A DNA stretch of 64,000 nt from Sva-07 sp963747375 (GTDB lineage: Bacteria; Actinomycetota; Acidimicrobiia; Acidimicrobiales; Ilumatobacteraceae). The stretch lies in the NCBI GenBank assembly GCA_963747375.1, contig CAVVFL010000030.1, positions 39,268-103,267 on the forward strand, written 5' to 3'. The notes below the pieces were generated by a model. The model was not told the origin of the DNA and did no database searches. It saw only the letters and a program-made list of their open reading frames with translations. The position numbers and the translations under genes were made by a program. Shown piece after piece: positions 21,012-30,615 of the stretch (its first letter is position 1; each line of letters starts with the position of its first letter).

Positions 21012-22313
21012 ATGATCCCGCGCTACTCCACGCCGGAGATGGACGCGGTGTGGTCCGACACCGCACGATTCGGTCGGTGGCTCGAAGTCGAGCTGCTCGC
21101 GACCGAGGCACACGCAGCGTTCGGCCTCGTGCCCGCCGACGACGCGCTCGACTGTCGCGCCCGTGCACCGATCACCGACGAGGCATTCGTGCAGGCCGTT
21201 CTCGAGCGTGAGGCGATCACCGATCACGATGTCGCGGCGTTCGTCGACGTCGTCCAGTCGGCCATCGGGCCGCCGGCATCGTCGTGGATCCACTACGGAC
21301 TCACCTCGTCCGACGTCGTCGACACGGCGGGATGCTGGGCGTTGCGTGATGCCGCCGACCTGTTGATCGAGGCGTCCACCGAATTGCTCGGCGTCCTCGT
21401 GGAGCTGTCGCGCACGCATCGCGACACGGTGATGATCGGCCGCACACACGGCATCCACGCCGAACCCACCACGTTCGGCGCCAAGGTGGCGTTGTGGGCG
21501 CTCCAACTCGATCGCGATCGGACGCGGTTGCGGGCTGCCCGACACAGCGTCGCGGTCATGAAGCTGAGCGGCGCCGTCGGGACGTACTCGAACATCCCGC
21601 CCGAGGTCGAGAAGTTCGTCGGCGATGCGCTCGGACTGGAGCCGGTCGCCGCCACACAAGTGGTCGCCCGCGACCGTCATGCCGAGTATCTGTATGCGTG
21701 TGCGTCGATCGGTGCGACATGCGAATTGATGGCGGTCGAACTCCGCCACCTGCAGCGAACCGAGGTGCGCGAGGTCCAGGAGGGTTTCAAATCCGGTCAG
21801 AAGGGTTCGTCGGCGATGCCGCACAAACGCAACCCGATCTCGGCCGAGACGATCTCGGGCCTGGCGCGGGTGTTGCGGTCGAATCTGTCGGCCGGTTTGC
21901 AGGATGTGGCGCTCTGGCACGAGCGCGACATCTCACATTCGTCGGTCGAGCGGATCATCCTGCCGGATTCGTCGCAGCTGGCGTTCTACGTGATGAAGCG
22001 CTTGCGCCGGTTGCTCGATGGACTCGTGGTGTTTCCCGAACGCATGCAGACCAATCTCGATGCGAGTTTCGGTCTCGTCTTCAGCCAACCCGTGCTGTTG
22101 GCGCTGGTGCAGTCGGGTGCAACTCGCGACGATGCCTACCGAATCGTGCAGCGCAATGCGATGCAGGCCTGGGATGAGGGTGTCGATTTCAGAACGCTGT
22201 TGGAAGCCGACGACGAGGTCGACAACGACGTACTCGACGACGCGTTCGACCTGCGTCGGTCGCTGCGCAACCTTGCTCATGTCCTCGATCAGGTCGATCG
22301 AATCGAGCTCTGA
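21012..22313 (+). CDS. purB: Adenylosuccinate lyase
   Basis: The intact 433-residue lyase of the fumarase/aspartase superfamily removes fumarate from adenylosuccinate and from SAICAR. The superfamily signature GSSAMPHKRNPIS contains the catalytic Ser loop. The catalytic His region reads GRTHGIHAEPTTFG, and an upstream segment reads SSWIHYGLTSSDVVDTA. The start at 21012 lies ten bases after purA, and the two genes form a purine operon. Confidence 0.96.
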   Translation: MIPRYSTPEMDAVWSDTARFGRWLEVELLATEAHAAFGLVPADDALDCRARAPITDEAFVQAVLEREAITDHDVAAFVDVVQSAIGPPASSWIHYGLTSSDVVDTAGCWALRDAADLLIEASTELLGVLVELSRTHRDTVMIGRTHGIHAEPTTFGAKVALWALQLDRDRTRLRAARHSVAVMKLSGAVGTYSNIPPEVEKFVGDALGLEPVAATQVVARDRHAEYLYACASIGATCELMAVELRHLQRTEVREVQEGFKSGQKGSSAMPHKRNPISAETISGLARVLRSNLSAGLQDVALWHERDISHSSVERIILPDSSQLAFYVMKRLRRLLDGLVVFPERMQTNLDASFGLVFSQPVLLALVQSGATRDDAYRIVQRNAMQAWDEGVDFRTLLEADDEVDNDVLDDAFDLRRSLRNLAHVLDQVDRIEL

Positions 22314-22334
22314 CCGTCGAGTGCCGATACAGCG

Positions 22335-22752
22335 TCAGTCGGCGCGGCTGATGCCGGCACGCTTGAGGGTGCTGGCGGGAACCCCGACATCACGCCACGA
22401 GGCGTACGAGATCGACTTGCTGTCGGAGTAGCTCTTGGCGACGCCGACGAACTCGGCTTCGAGGGCATCCATGTCGATGGCGTTCGACTTCGCGGCCAAC
22501 TCGGCTTCGAGGTCACGGCGCTCCTGGACGAGCAGCAGTTCGTCGAGCGGGCCGGCACTGGCCAGTTCGGACGTCGATCGCATCGAGGCGCTTCTTGATG
22601 GTGTCGGGTGTGCGTTTGCGTCCTCGTTTGGGCTTGGTGGCGCGCAGTCCTTCGAGGTAATCCCGCACGATGCGGCCCTCCATTCGACCTTTGGCGAGCG
22701 CTGCTTTGTGCTCGTCGCTCATTGGGGTTCTGGGGCCACGTTTTCCAACCAT
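22335..22752 (-). CDS. Conserved hypothetical basic/coiled-coil protein (one frameshift)
   Basis: I do not recognise a named family. The N-terminus is strongly basic (MVGKRGPRTPMSDEHKAALA, then KPKRGRKRTPDTIKKRLDAI), and a helical second half reads LLVQERRDLEAELAAKSNAI and ends in LKRAGISRAD. A frame change near 22,575 joins the two halves into about 138 residues. The KRGRKRTP stretch resembles an AT-hook-like or ribosome/nucleoid-binding tail, so nucleic-acid binding is possible but unproven. It is convergent with purB and divergent from tesB. Confidence 0.55.
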
Positions 22753-22802
22753 GAATTCACAGTGTAGGTAACGTCGTTCAAAATGCAATAGCGTGGTTTT
22801 CG

Positions 22803-23633
22803 ATGTTCGAATTGTCAGCACACGGGACCGATGTCCATGTTGGAACGGGCCCGCAGTATCCGTGGGGAGGGCTCTACGGTGGCCAGATCGTGGCGCAGGC
22901 GCTTCGGGCCGCGACACTGTCGGTCGATCCCGACCTCGAGCCCCACTCGATACGCGCCTATTTCATCCGCCGAGGCGATCACACCGAGCCGGTTCGATAC
23001 GAAGTCGACCGGATCCGAAATGGCCGCAGTTTTGCCACTCGGCGTATCGTTGCCCGTCAGGCCATTGGGGCAATTCTGAATGCCGAATGCTCGTTTCAAC
23101 GCCCCGAGCCGGCCGCGCTCGTCCAGACGATCTCGATGCCCGAGGTGCCGGCGCCCGAGGACCTGGAACAGTCGTCGTGGACGGCGACGTTCGATCGCCA
23201 TTCCGTGCCGGCGGAGCAGGTCACCGGCGGATCGCGCGACGGCGCCGGACGGTCGGTGGCGTGGATGAAGGTGAACGACGATCTCGGCGATCCGACCGAT
23301 CCGGCAGCACAACTGATGCATCGGTGTTGGTTGGCCTACCTGAGCGACGACCTGCCGACCGATGCGGTCATCCGCGCCCACCCGATCTCACAGGTCGAGC
23401 GGTCCGAACACGACCTGTTCGCCGCCAGCCTCGACCACACCATCTGGTTCCATCGTCCGCTGCGGGCCGATCGATGGCATCTCCACGATTTCGCCTGTCA
23501 CCACTTCGTCGGCGGGCGCGGGCTGTCGATCGGTCACATCTTCGGCGACGACGGTGTGCACGTGGCAACCGTGGCCCAGGAGGTGCTGGTCCGCGAGGTG
23601 CGTGACCGCACCGACGGACCCGGGCCGAGCTGA
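22803..23633 (+). CDS. tesB: Acyl-CoA thioesterase II (TesB family)
   Basis: The intact 276-residue protein is a double hot-dog thioesterase. The first half has YPWGGLYGGQIVAQALRAAT and FIRRGDHTEPVRYEVDRI. The typical GRSFATRRIVARQ follows. The second half has SLDHTIWFHRPLRADRWHLH, the TesB active-site region with its conserved Asp. The enzyme hydrolyses medium- and long-chain acyl-CoA to fatty acid and CoA in the cytoplasm. The start is the ATG at 22803. pyrE follows after 15 bases. Confidence 0.88.
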   Translation: MFELSAHGTDVHVGTGPQYPWGGLYGGQIVAQALRAATLSVDPDLEPHSIRAYFIRRGDHTEPVRYEVDRIRNGRSFATRRIVARQAIGAILNAECSFQRPEPAALVQTISMPEVPAPEDLEQSSWTATFDRHSVPAEQVTGGSRDGAGRSVAWMKVNDDLGDPTDPAAQLMHRCWLAYLSDDLPTDAVIRAHPISQVERSEHDLFAASLDHTIWFHRPLRADRWHLHDFACHHFVGGRGLSIGHIFGDDGVHVATVAQEVLVREVRDRTDGPGPS

Positions 23634-23648
23634 CCTAGCCTGCGCAAC

Positions 23649-24227
23649 GTGTCGTCGCTGCCTCCGCTCTCACCCGTCCTCGAAACGCTGCGAGCCCACG
23701 TGATGGAGCACTCGGTCAAGCACGGCGAGTTCGTCCTCAAGTCCGGTGCCACGAGCAGCTGGTTCCTCGACACCAAGCAGACGGCGTGTCGACCCGACGG
23801 GATCGTCGCGGCGACCGATGCCGTCCTCGAGGTGTTCGCCGACGTGATCGACGACATCGACGCGATCGGCGGCCTGACGATGGGCAGCGATCCGGTCGCC
23901 TACGGCGTCGCCGCGGTCGCGGCGACCCGCGGCCATCGGCTGCGCAGTTTCAGCGTGCGCAAGGAGGCCAAGCTCGGAGGGATCACCGGCCGCATCGCCG
24001 GGGCGCTCGCGCCGGGTGATCGTGTGCTGGTCACCGAGGACACCACCACGCGTGGCACGTCGCTCATCGAGGCGGCCGACGAGATTGCCGCCTACGGGGC
24101 GCGGCCGGTCTGGATGACGGTCCTCGTCGATCGGGGAGGCACCTGCGCAGCTCTGGCCGCCGAGCACGGCATCGACTACCGGCCGCTCCTCACGGCACCC
24201 GACCTCGGGTTCGGCTACGGCACCTGA
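23649..24227 (+). CDS. pyrE: Orotate phosphoribosyltransferase
   Basis: The intact 192-residue type I phosphoribosyltransferase makes OMP from orotate and PRPP in pyrimidine synthesis. Evidence: FVLKSGATSSWFLDTKQTA (the usual LxSGxxSxxYxDxR region), IGGLTMGSDPVAYGVA, FSVRKEAKLGG, and the PRPP loop VLVTEDTTTRGTSLIEA. It starts at GTG 23649. Its last 13 bases overlap the end of the convergent flavoprotein gene. Confidence 0.88.
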   Translation: MSSLPPLSPVLETLRAHVMEHSVKHGEFVLKSGATSSWFLDTKQTACRPDGIVAATDAVLEVFADVIDDIDAIGGLTMGSDPVAYGVAAVAATRGHRLRSFSVRKEAKLGGITGRIAGALAPGDRVLVTEDTTTRGTSLIEAADEIAAYGARPVWMTVLVDRGGTCAALAAEHGIDYRPLLTAPDLGFGYGT

Positions 24228-25633
24228 GTCGGTCGGGCGCTCGGGTCGAGCACCCCGGGGTTGAGGATCCGGTTCGGGTCGAGTGCTCGACGCAGCGCTC
24301 CCTGTGCGTCGAGATCGGCTCGGGAGCGAACGAGGTGGAGCCACTGCGCTTTCGCGACGCCGATCCCGTGCTCGGCCGAGATCGTGCCGCCGAGCCTGGC
24401 GACCGCGGTGAGCACCGACTCGGCGATCGTCGCCGTCGAGGTCGCCCCGAGGTAGTTGAGATGCAGGTTGCCCTCGGCGAGGTGGCCGAATGGAATGAGC
24501 CTGGCTCCGTCGTCGGCCGCCGCACGGTGCGCAATGTCGAGCAACTCGACGATGGCGTTCATCGGCACCGCCACGTCGAGCTTGTAGGTCGGAACCCCGA
24601 GGCGCCGGCCGCTGCAGCGATCGCATCGGTGATCCGGTCGCGGAACTGCACCAGTGCCTCGCGCTGGCGCGGATCGACAGCCACGGCGGAGTCGATCACA
24701 CCCGGGGCGATCGTGAGCGCGGCGGCGAGTGCGTCGCTCGGATCGGAGTGATCGGCGCACTCGACGAGCAGCACCGTTCCGTCGTCGGCCACGTCGATCG
24801 GTGGCGCTGCTGCGAGATGATCGGCGACGAGGGCGAGCGCCTCGGGCTGGATGACCTCGACGGCGTCGAGGGAATCGAGCCGATGCCGGAGGTGTCCGAC
24901 GAGGTCGACCGCGTCGTCGACGGTGGCCATCGACAGCATCGCCGTGACGACGTGCTCGAACCGGGGCACCAGCCGGAGACGGGCGGCCGTGACGACCGCC
25001 AGGGTGCCCTCGGAACCCGCCAGCAACGACGGCCAGTGGACGCCGACCGTTTCCTTCGGCAGACCGGTGAGGGCGCCGACCACGGATCCGTCGGCGAGGA
25101 TCGCCTCGATGCCGACGATCTGCTGACGCATCGTGCCGTAGCGCACCACCCGGGAACCTCCGGCGTTGGTGGCGATCGCCCCGCCGATGGTCGCCGAGTC
25201 GCGGGCTGCGAAGTCGATCGGAGTGTCGAGGCCGACGAGTCCGGCCGCTGACCGCCACGCAGCGATCGTCGCTCCCGCTCCGGCGGTCAGCTGCATGGCG
25301 TTGGGGTCGACGTCGGTGATCGTGTCGAGGCGACGCAGCGAGAGGACGATCGTGGCCGGCCCCGGCGTGTCACGGGGCACGCCCCCACCGACGAGCCCGG
25401 TGTTGCCGCCCTGTGCAACCACCACGACGCCATGGTCGTTGCAGTGGCGGAGCACTGCGGCCACCTCGTCGGTCGTCGGCGGGCCTGACCACCAGCGACG
25501 CCCGTCCGCCGTACCGGCCGGTCCAGTCCGACTCGTAGCCGGCACGGATGTCGTCGTCGACCAGGACATGGGCGTCACCCACGATGCCGGCCATCGCCTC
25601 GGCCAGGTTCGAGGTCGCCTGATCGAGTTCCAC
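24215..25633 (-). CDS. FAD-binding oxidase, glycolate oxidase GlcD / D-2-hydroxyacid dehydrogenase type (frameshifts)
   Basis: The PCMH/VAO-type FAD domain shows VVVVAQGGNTGLVGGGVP (pyrophosphate-binding loop) and ATIGGAIATNAGGSRVVRYG. The FAD-oxidase C-terminal domain shows LIPFGHLAEGNLHLNYL and GGTISAEHGIGVAKAQWL, the classical metal/substrate site of D-lactate and 2-hydroxyglutarate dehydrogenases. The length of about 470 residues fits. Frame shifts occur near 25,485 and 24,600. The expected reaction is oxidation of a D-2-hydroxyacid. The GTG start is at 25633 and the stop overlaps the 3' end of pyrE. Confidence 0.87.
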
Positions 25634-25725
25634 GAGCGGAGTGTGTCATGGCTCGCTACGGGTGTTTGCGTCCGGCCGGTGCTCGCACGACGTACGATCG
25701 GTGAAGTTCAACGAGGGGACGGAAC

Positions 25726-28700
25726 ATGAGGATGGAACGGTTCTGGCGCTGGCTCGGCGTGGCGCTCGGCAAGCACTGGAAGTTCGTCGCAGCCGTGGTC
25801 GTGGTGATCACGGTGCTGCTCGGGTTCGGGGCGCGCAACATCGACTTCGCGACCGGCCAGGACAGCTACCTCAACCCGGACTCGCAGATCGCCATCGACA
25901 ACGTCGCGTTCCAGGACGACTTCGGTGGCGAGACCGTCATCTTGCTGTTCACCTCGAACGACGGCTCCGACGTCAGCCAAGCTCTACGAGGGCGCGAATC
26001 TCGAGGAGCTCGACGCGGATCACCGACGAACTCCACGACGTCGACGGCGCGGATGCCATCATCACGCCGCTGACGTCGCTGCACGTTCAGCGCCAACCTG
26101 CTCTCCGGCGGCGTCCAGTCCGTCGGCTCGTCGGCGTTGCTGTCGGCCGCCGCTCGTGACGAAGCGGGTGCCGAAGCACGTCAGGCCGACATCGTCGACC
26201 GCGCTCGCCCGCCTCGGTGCGATCCCCGAGGACGAGCGTGTCATCGGGAATCCCGCCTACAACGAGTTGCTCATCTACGACAACGGCGGGTTCACCGTCG
26301 CCGAGGACGGCAGTCGTCGTTCCGCCGCCCGACGCCGAGCGCAGGATCCGCACGTCGCTCGCTTCGACGTTCCCGAACGTCGAAGGCGGCATCGTCAACG
26401 GCACCGCCGTCGGTGGTGTCGTGCTCGAGGGCAACGCCGATCTCGACACGCAGACGGCCGGGACCAAGCAGGTCATCGACATCCTGAAGGACGCCCAGTT
26501 CGAGGGATTCGATCTCACGGTGACCGGCGCGCCGGTGTACCTCGCCGATCTCAACGACTATCTCCAGGGCGGCATGCTCAGCCTCGGCGCCGCAGCGCTG
26601 GTGCTGATGGCGATCGTTCTGCTCGTCATGTTCCGGGTGCGGTGGCGGCTGCTTCCTCTGCTCGCGGTGATCATCGGCGTGCTCTGGGCGTTCTCGATCC
26701 TCGGGATGATCGGCATCAGCCTGTCGCTCGTCACGATCTCGGGTCTGCCGATCCTCATCGGGATGGGCATCGACTTCGCGATCCAGATCCACAACCGTGT
26801 CGAGGAGGAGGTGGTGCTCGACAAGGAGGCGCACCCGATCGCCGAGACGGTGGCCAACCTCGCGCCACCATTGTTCGCCGCGGCGTTCACTGCGCGTGGT
26901 CGCCTTCGTCGCGTTGCGCATCTCCAAGGTGCCCATGATCCGCGACTTCGGGGTCCTGCTCGGCGATCGGCATCTTCGTGCTCGTGATCGTCGGCATCGT
27001 CGTGCCCGCGTCGGCGCTCGGAATCCGCGAGTACAAGAAGCGGACCGAGGTCCGTCCGGAGAGCTTCGTCGAGAAGATCGTCGTCAAGCTCGGCTCACTG
27101 CCGACGAGTTGGGGTCTCCCCTTGCTCATCGTGTCGGCGCTGCTGTTCTTCGGCGGCGTGCTCGTGGAGGACCGCGCCAAGATCGAGTCCGATCCGATCA
27201 AGTGGGTCGACCAGAGCAGCCAGGTCGTCAAGGACATCGAGCAGCTGGAGGACGACACCGGCTTCTCCTCGACGCTCGGCATCCTCGTCGCCGCGAACAA
27301 CATCTACGACCAGAACGTCATCGATCTCGTCTGGGACTTCACCCTCGATGCCGAGGAGCGCGGCGACGTCGTGTCGACGTCGAGCCTGGTCAACACGATG
27401 GGCAAGATCATCATGATCGACGGTGCCACTCCGATCTCCCCGACGTCGGCCGATGTGGCGGCGTCGGTCGAGAAGATGCCCGAGGACATCCAGAAGGCGC
27501 TGCTGCGTGCACCGGATGATCCGACGGGCACACAGCTCAACCTGCGCCTGGCACCGGCGAGCCTCGAGGAGCGAGCGGTCCTGGTGCGAGAACTCGAAGC
27601 CGACCTGCAGGCGCGCATCGATGCCCTCGACCTTCCTGCCGACAGCGTCCTGCTCGTCGATCTCCCCGAAGGACAGGATCCGGTCCGGGCCACGCCCGCC
27701 GGTCTCGCCACGGTGGGCATCGGACTGCTCGAGAACCTGTCGGCCAACCGGGCCAACCTCACCTACCTGGCGCTGAGCCTCGCGGCGTTGTTCCTCGTGC
27801 TGCGGTGTCGCAGCCTGACGCGGGGACTGCTGGCGCTGGTGCCCGTGCTGCTCGCCGTCGGCGTCTCGTCGCTGATCGTCGGGCTGCTCGAGGTGCGATT
27901 GAGCCCGCTGACGACGGTGAGCGGGCCGCTGGTGATCGCCGACCTGCGCGGAGTTCTCCGTGCTGATCCTCGGGCGCTATCTCGAGGAACGACAGCGCGG
28001 GTTGGATCCGGAGGTGGCCGCCGAACACGCGGCGAGACGAACCGGTCGGGCGTTCTTCACGTCTGCGGTCGCCACGATCTGCGGCTTCGCAGTGCTCATC
28101 GGATCGGCACTGCCGCTGCTGCGGGACTTCGGCATCCTCGTGACGCTCAACGTCGCGATCGCGGTGCTCGCCGCCCTGGTCGTCATCCCGCCCCTGTCGA
28201 TCTGGGCCGACGAGCGCGCGCTGGCTCGGAACACAGCAGCCGTCGGCCGGACCACTGGACTCGGTGCGTCTGGCCGCGCCGTTCCCGGGACCGCAGACCG
28301 TCGGTGCCGTGATCGGTGCGGTCGGCTTCGCCGCGACGGGTGCGGTCGTGTACGCCACCGCCGACACGAGCACGGGCACCGCGAGCACGATCGAGTACGT
28401 GGCGACGCCGTTGCCCACGACGACGACGACGACACCGCCGACCACGGTGCCGCCGACGACCGTGCCCGGCCAGACGGGTCCGGTCGATCGACCCGAGCAC
28501 GTTCGGTACCGAGCGGCCCACCTCGGCCGTCGGTGGCGTGTTGTTCGACGAGCTGACCGCGCAGGGCGTCCCGCCGAATCAGGCGAACTGTGCCATCGAG
28601 TCGGTCCCGGGCGGCATCGACAGCGTCGACGCCGGAGCCGTGATCGGCGGCGACGATGCTGCAGCGGCGCCGGTGGTGCAGGCCGCACTCGACTGCGGCA

Positions 28701-28750
28701 TCGACCAGGCGGTGATCGACGCCACCCTGGCCTCGATCCGAGGCGGCTGA
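25726..28750 (+). CDS. MMPL/RND-superfamily transporter with extra C-terminal domain (frameshifts)
   Basis: Two repeats, each with a periplasmic loop and a bundle of membrane helices, are recognisable. The first is anchored by KFVAAVVVVITVLLGFGARN and contains LPILIGMGIDFAIQIHNRVE, the motif with the proton-relay Asp of MMPL/HAE3 transporters. The second contains RAFFTSAVATICGFAVL. After the twelfth helix the reading continues through another membrane segment (TVGAVIGAVGFAATGAVVYA) and a Thr/Pro linker (TTTTTTPPTTVPPTTVP). A small Cys-containing tail follows (TAQGVPPNQANCAIESV; DCGIDQAVID). Frame shifts near 25,985, 26,090, 26,190, 26,325, 26,890, 26,965, 27,945, 28,260 and 28,500 are inferred. 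Known relatives export lipids or hopanoids. Confidence 0.82.
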
Positions 28751-28807
28751 GGCCGTACCGCACGTCGGCAACTCGGCGATGGACCGGCTGTGTCCGTGGC
28801 ACGTCGT

Positions 28808-28844
28808 TGCGGAATGTGTCTCACCTGCTGAGACGCATTCCGCA
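28808..28844 (+). terminator. 16-bp hairpin after MMPL gene
   Basis: The arms 28808-28823 and 28829-28844 pair with a single G-U around CCTGC, 58 bases after the transporter stop. No T-tract follows. This is a probable transcript end or repeat. Confidence 0.5.
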
Positions 28845-28939
28845 CTGGTCGCGCACAGCTCGGCGCAGACATGATCCACGGACGACGGGACGCCGACGCG
28901 GCAGTCCTCGATCGCCAACCGCGACGCGAACGTGTCCGG

Positions 28940-29012
28940 TGGTCGAGACCGGCGTCGATCCGGTGACCCCACGCTTTTCAGGCGTGTGCTCTGCCAACTG
29001 AGCTACTCGACC
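28940..29012 (-). tRNA. tRNA-Phe (GAA)
   Basis: On the reverse strand the acceptor stem GGTCGAG pairs with its 3' partner. The D-arm reads GCTCAGTTGGCAGAGC. The anticodon loop CTGAAAA sits in a CACGC/GCGTG stem and gives GAA. CCA is not encoded. The length is 73 bases. Confidence 0.9.
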
Positions 29013-29051
29013 GTACCCGGTCGAGTTCTGGCGACTCGACCGATTTCACAG

Positions 29052-29085
29052 AAAAGCCACTCGTCATCTCTCGATGACGAGTGGC
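29052..29085 (-). terminator. 12-bp hairpin with T-tract between tRNA-Asp and tRNA-Phe
   Basis: GCCACTCGTCAT (29056-29067) pairs perfectly with 29074-29085. Read in the tRNA direction it is followed by TTTTCTG. It has the form of an intrinsic terminator lying between two tRNA genes of the same orientation. A smaller 8-bp hairpin (29019-29041) lies between it and tRNA-Phe. Confidence 0.65.
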
Positions 29086-29094
29086 CCCCTGCTG

Positions 29095-29169
29095 CGGTCC
29101 CGACGGGACTTGAACCCGCGACCTCCGGCTTGACAGGCCGGCGTGAACTCCAGACTTCACCACGGGACC
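29095..29169 (-). tRNA. tRNA-Asp (GTC)
   Basis: The acceptor GGTCCCG pairs with CGGGACC. The anticodon loop CTGTCAA in a CCGGC/GCCGG stem gives GTC. The T-arm contains GGTTCAAGTCC. CCA is not encoded. It is transcribed after tRNA-Glu. Confidence 0.9.
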
Positions 29170-29194
29170 AGATATGTACAACGCTCTCGCGCCG

Positions 29195-29267
29195 CACCCC
29201 CAACGGGATTCGAACCCGTGCCGCCACCTTGAAAGGGTGGTGTCCTAGGCCACTAGACGATGGGGGC
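29195..29267 (-). tRNA. tRNA-Glu (TTC)
   Basis: The acceptor GCCCCCA pairs with TGGGGGT (terminal G-U, usual for actinobacterial tRNA-Glu). The anticodon loop CTTTCAA in a CCACC/GGTGG stem gives TTC. The T-arm contains GGTTCGAATCC. It is the first gene of the Glu-Asp-Phe group. Confidence 0.9.
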
Positions 29268-29384
29268 CTGAAGGCAATGGCCTTGTCTCGTTGAGAGCGA
29301 CCTGAATCTAGCAGCGCCCCTCTCGCAATCCACCAGGCAATCCCGCTGAGGTGCCGATGTCCTGGTGTGGTCTACCTTGCGGCG

Positions 29385-29999
29385 ATGCCGTCGATTCGCC
29401 AGGGCTCCCTCGTTGCGGGCGCGATCGGCGCCGCGTATCTGATCGGCACGTTTCCGACGGCCTCGGTCGTGGCGCGTCGGGTCTCGGGTGGAACGGTCGA
29501 CCTGCGCCAGGCCGGCACCGGCAATCCGGGGTCGGCGAACGCGCTCGGCGTGCTCGGCGCCAAGGCCGGTGCTGCCGTGTTGGTCGGCGATGTCGGCAAG
29601 GGCGCGATCGCCTGCGTGGTCGCCGGATCGATCGGTGGTCCCGCCGGGGCGCAGCTCGCCGGTGCCGCTGCTGTCGCCGGTCACTGTTACCCGATCTGGA
29701 CCGGCTTCGACGGCGGCAAGGGAGTGGCCACCAGCGTCGGCCAATGTCTCGCGACGTTTCCGGCGTACTTCCCGATCGATGCCGCAGTTGCGGTCGCCAC
29801 CGCGTCGAGTTCGCGATGGAAACAGCGTGCATTCGCCGCGACCGCGGTGTCGTCGATCTGTTGGTTCATCGGATCGGTGGTGTGGTGGCGGCGCGGATGG
29901 CCGAACCTCTGGGGCCCGGCGCCGAGTGGTGTGCTTCCCATCTCGACCGGTCTCAGCACGCTGATGATCATGAAGCGCTTCCTCGACGCGCAATCCTGA
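29385..29999 (+). CDS. plsY: Glycerol-3-phosphate acyltransferase PlsY
   Basis: The 204-residue membrane enzyme transfers an acyl group from acyl-phosphate to glycerol 3-phosphate, the first acylation in phospholipid synthesis. Motif 1 is seen as YLIGTFPTASVVARR and AGTGNPGSANALG, and motif 2/3 as AGHCYPIWTGFDGGKGVATS. Hydrophobic segments surround these. I chose the ATG at 29385 because it directly precedes the first helix (MPSIRQGSLVAGAIG); a GTG 18 bases upstream is possible. The C-terminus is a little longer and less hydrophobic than usual. The gene is intact. Confidence 0.87.
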   Translation: MPSIRQGSLVAGAIGAAYLIGTFPTASVVARRVSGGTVDLRQAGTGNPGSANALGVLGAKAGAAVLVGDVGKGAIACVVAGSIGGPAGAQLAGAAAVAGHCYPIWTGFDGGKGVATSVGQCLATFPAYFPIDAAVAVATASSSRWKQRAFAATAVSSICWFIGSVVWWRRGWPNLWGPAPSGVLPISTGLSTLMIMKRFLDAQS

Positions 30000-30056
30000 A
30001 CACACGCGCAATCCGAGCCGGTCGTCGCTGCTTCGGGTGGGGCCGAGCGTCGGCGC

Positions 30057-30581
30057 CTACACCGGGCCGGGGACGGCAGGGCTCTTCGTGTTCTGAACCT
30101 CGGCGAATGGGTCGCGTTCGGTGCGGGCGGCCTTTGCTCGCAACTCGCCGGGGACCACCGGCGCCAGCATCCCGTAGGGGGCGCCGTTGTAGAGGTGGTG
30201 GATCCGGTGCGAGTCGGCGAGGTGGTCGAGGTACACGTTGCCGCGTCGACCGAACGGGTCGATGCGACGATGGATGTACCCGTCGTGGACGAGGGCGTAG
30301 GCGGCTCCGTACAGCGTCACGCCGATCGCCATCGGGACGAACGCGGCGAAACCGTTGCGGTTGAACCCGAGCCACAGTCCGAACAGCACGATCGCGGCGA
30401 AGAACACGGGGAACCAGTCGTTTCGCTCCCAACGGGGCTTGCGTCCCGGACGGTGGTGGCTGCGGTGGAACCATTCGCCGATGCCGTGCATCACCCATCG
30501 ATGCGTCGCTGCGGTGATCGGCTCCATCACGAGGAACGACACCACCACGATCAGTGCGAACGCTGCCGGGGACACGAGCAC
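30057..30581 (-). CDS. crtZ: Beta-carotene hydroxylase (fatty-acid hydroxylase superfamily)
   Basis: The intact 174-residue membrane di-iron enzyme has all four His boxes of CrtZ: HRWVMHG, HRSHH, ALVHDGYIHRR and DSHRIHHL. Between them lie hydrophobic segments such as FFAAIVLFGLWLGF. CrtZ adds 3-hydroxyl groups to beta-ionone rings to give zeaxanthin. No other carotenoid genes are visible here, so a related substrate is possible. The start is GTG at 30581. Confidence 0.85.
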   Translation of the reverse strand: MLVSPAAFALIVVVSFLVMEPITAATHRWVMHGIGEWFHRSHHRPGRKPRWERNDWFPVFFAAIVLFGLWLGFNRNGFAAFVPMAIGVTLYGAAYALVHDGYIHRRIDPFGRRGNVYLDHLADSHRIHHLYNGAPYGMLAPVVPGELRAKAARTERDPFAEVQNTKSPAVPGPV

Positions 30582-30615
30582 AGGCTAGTCCCGTCGACGT
30601 GGAGGTCCCCGGCGG

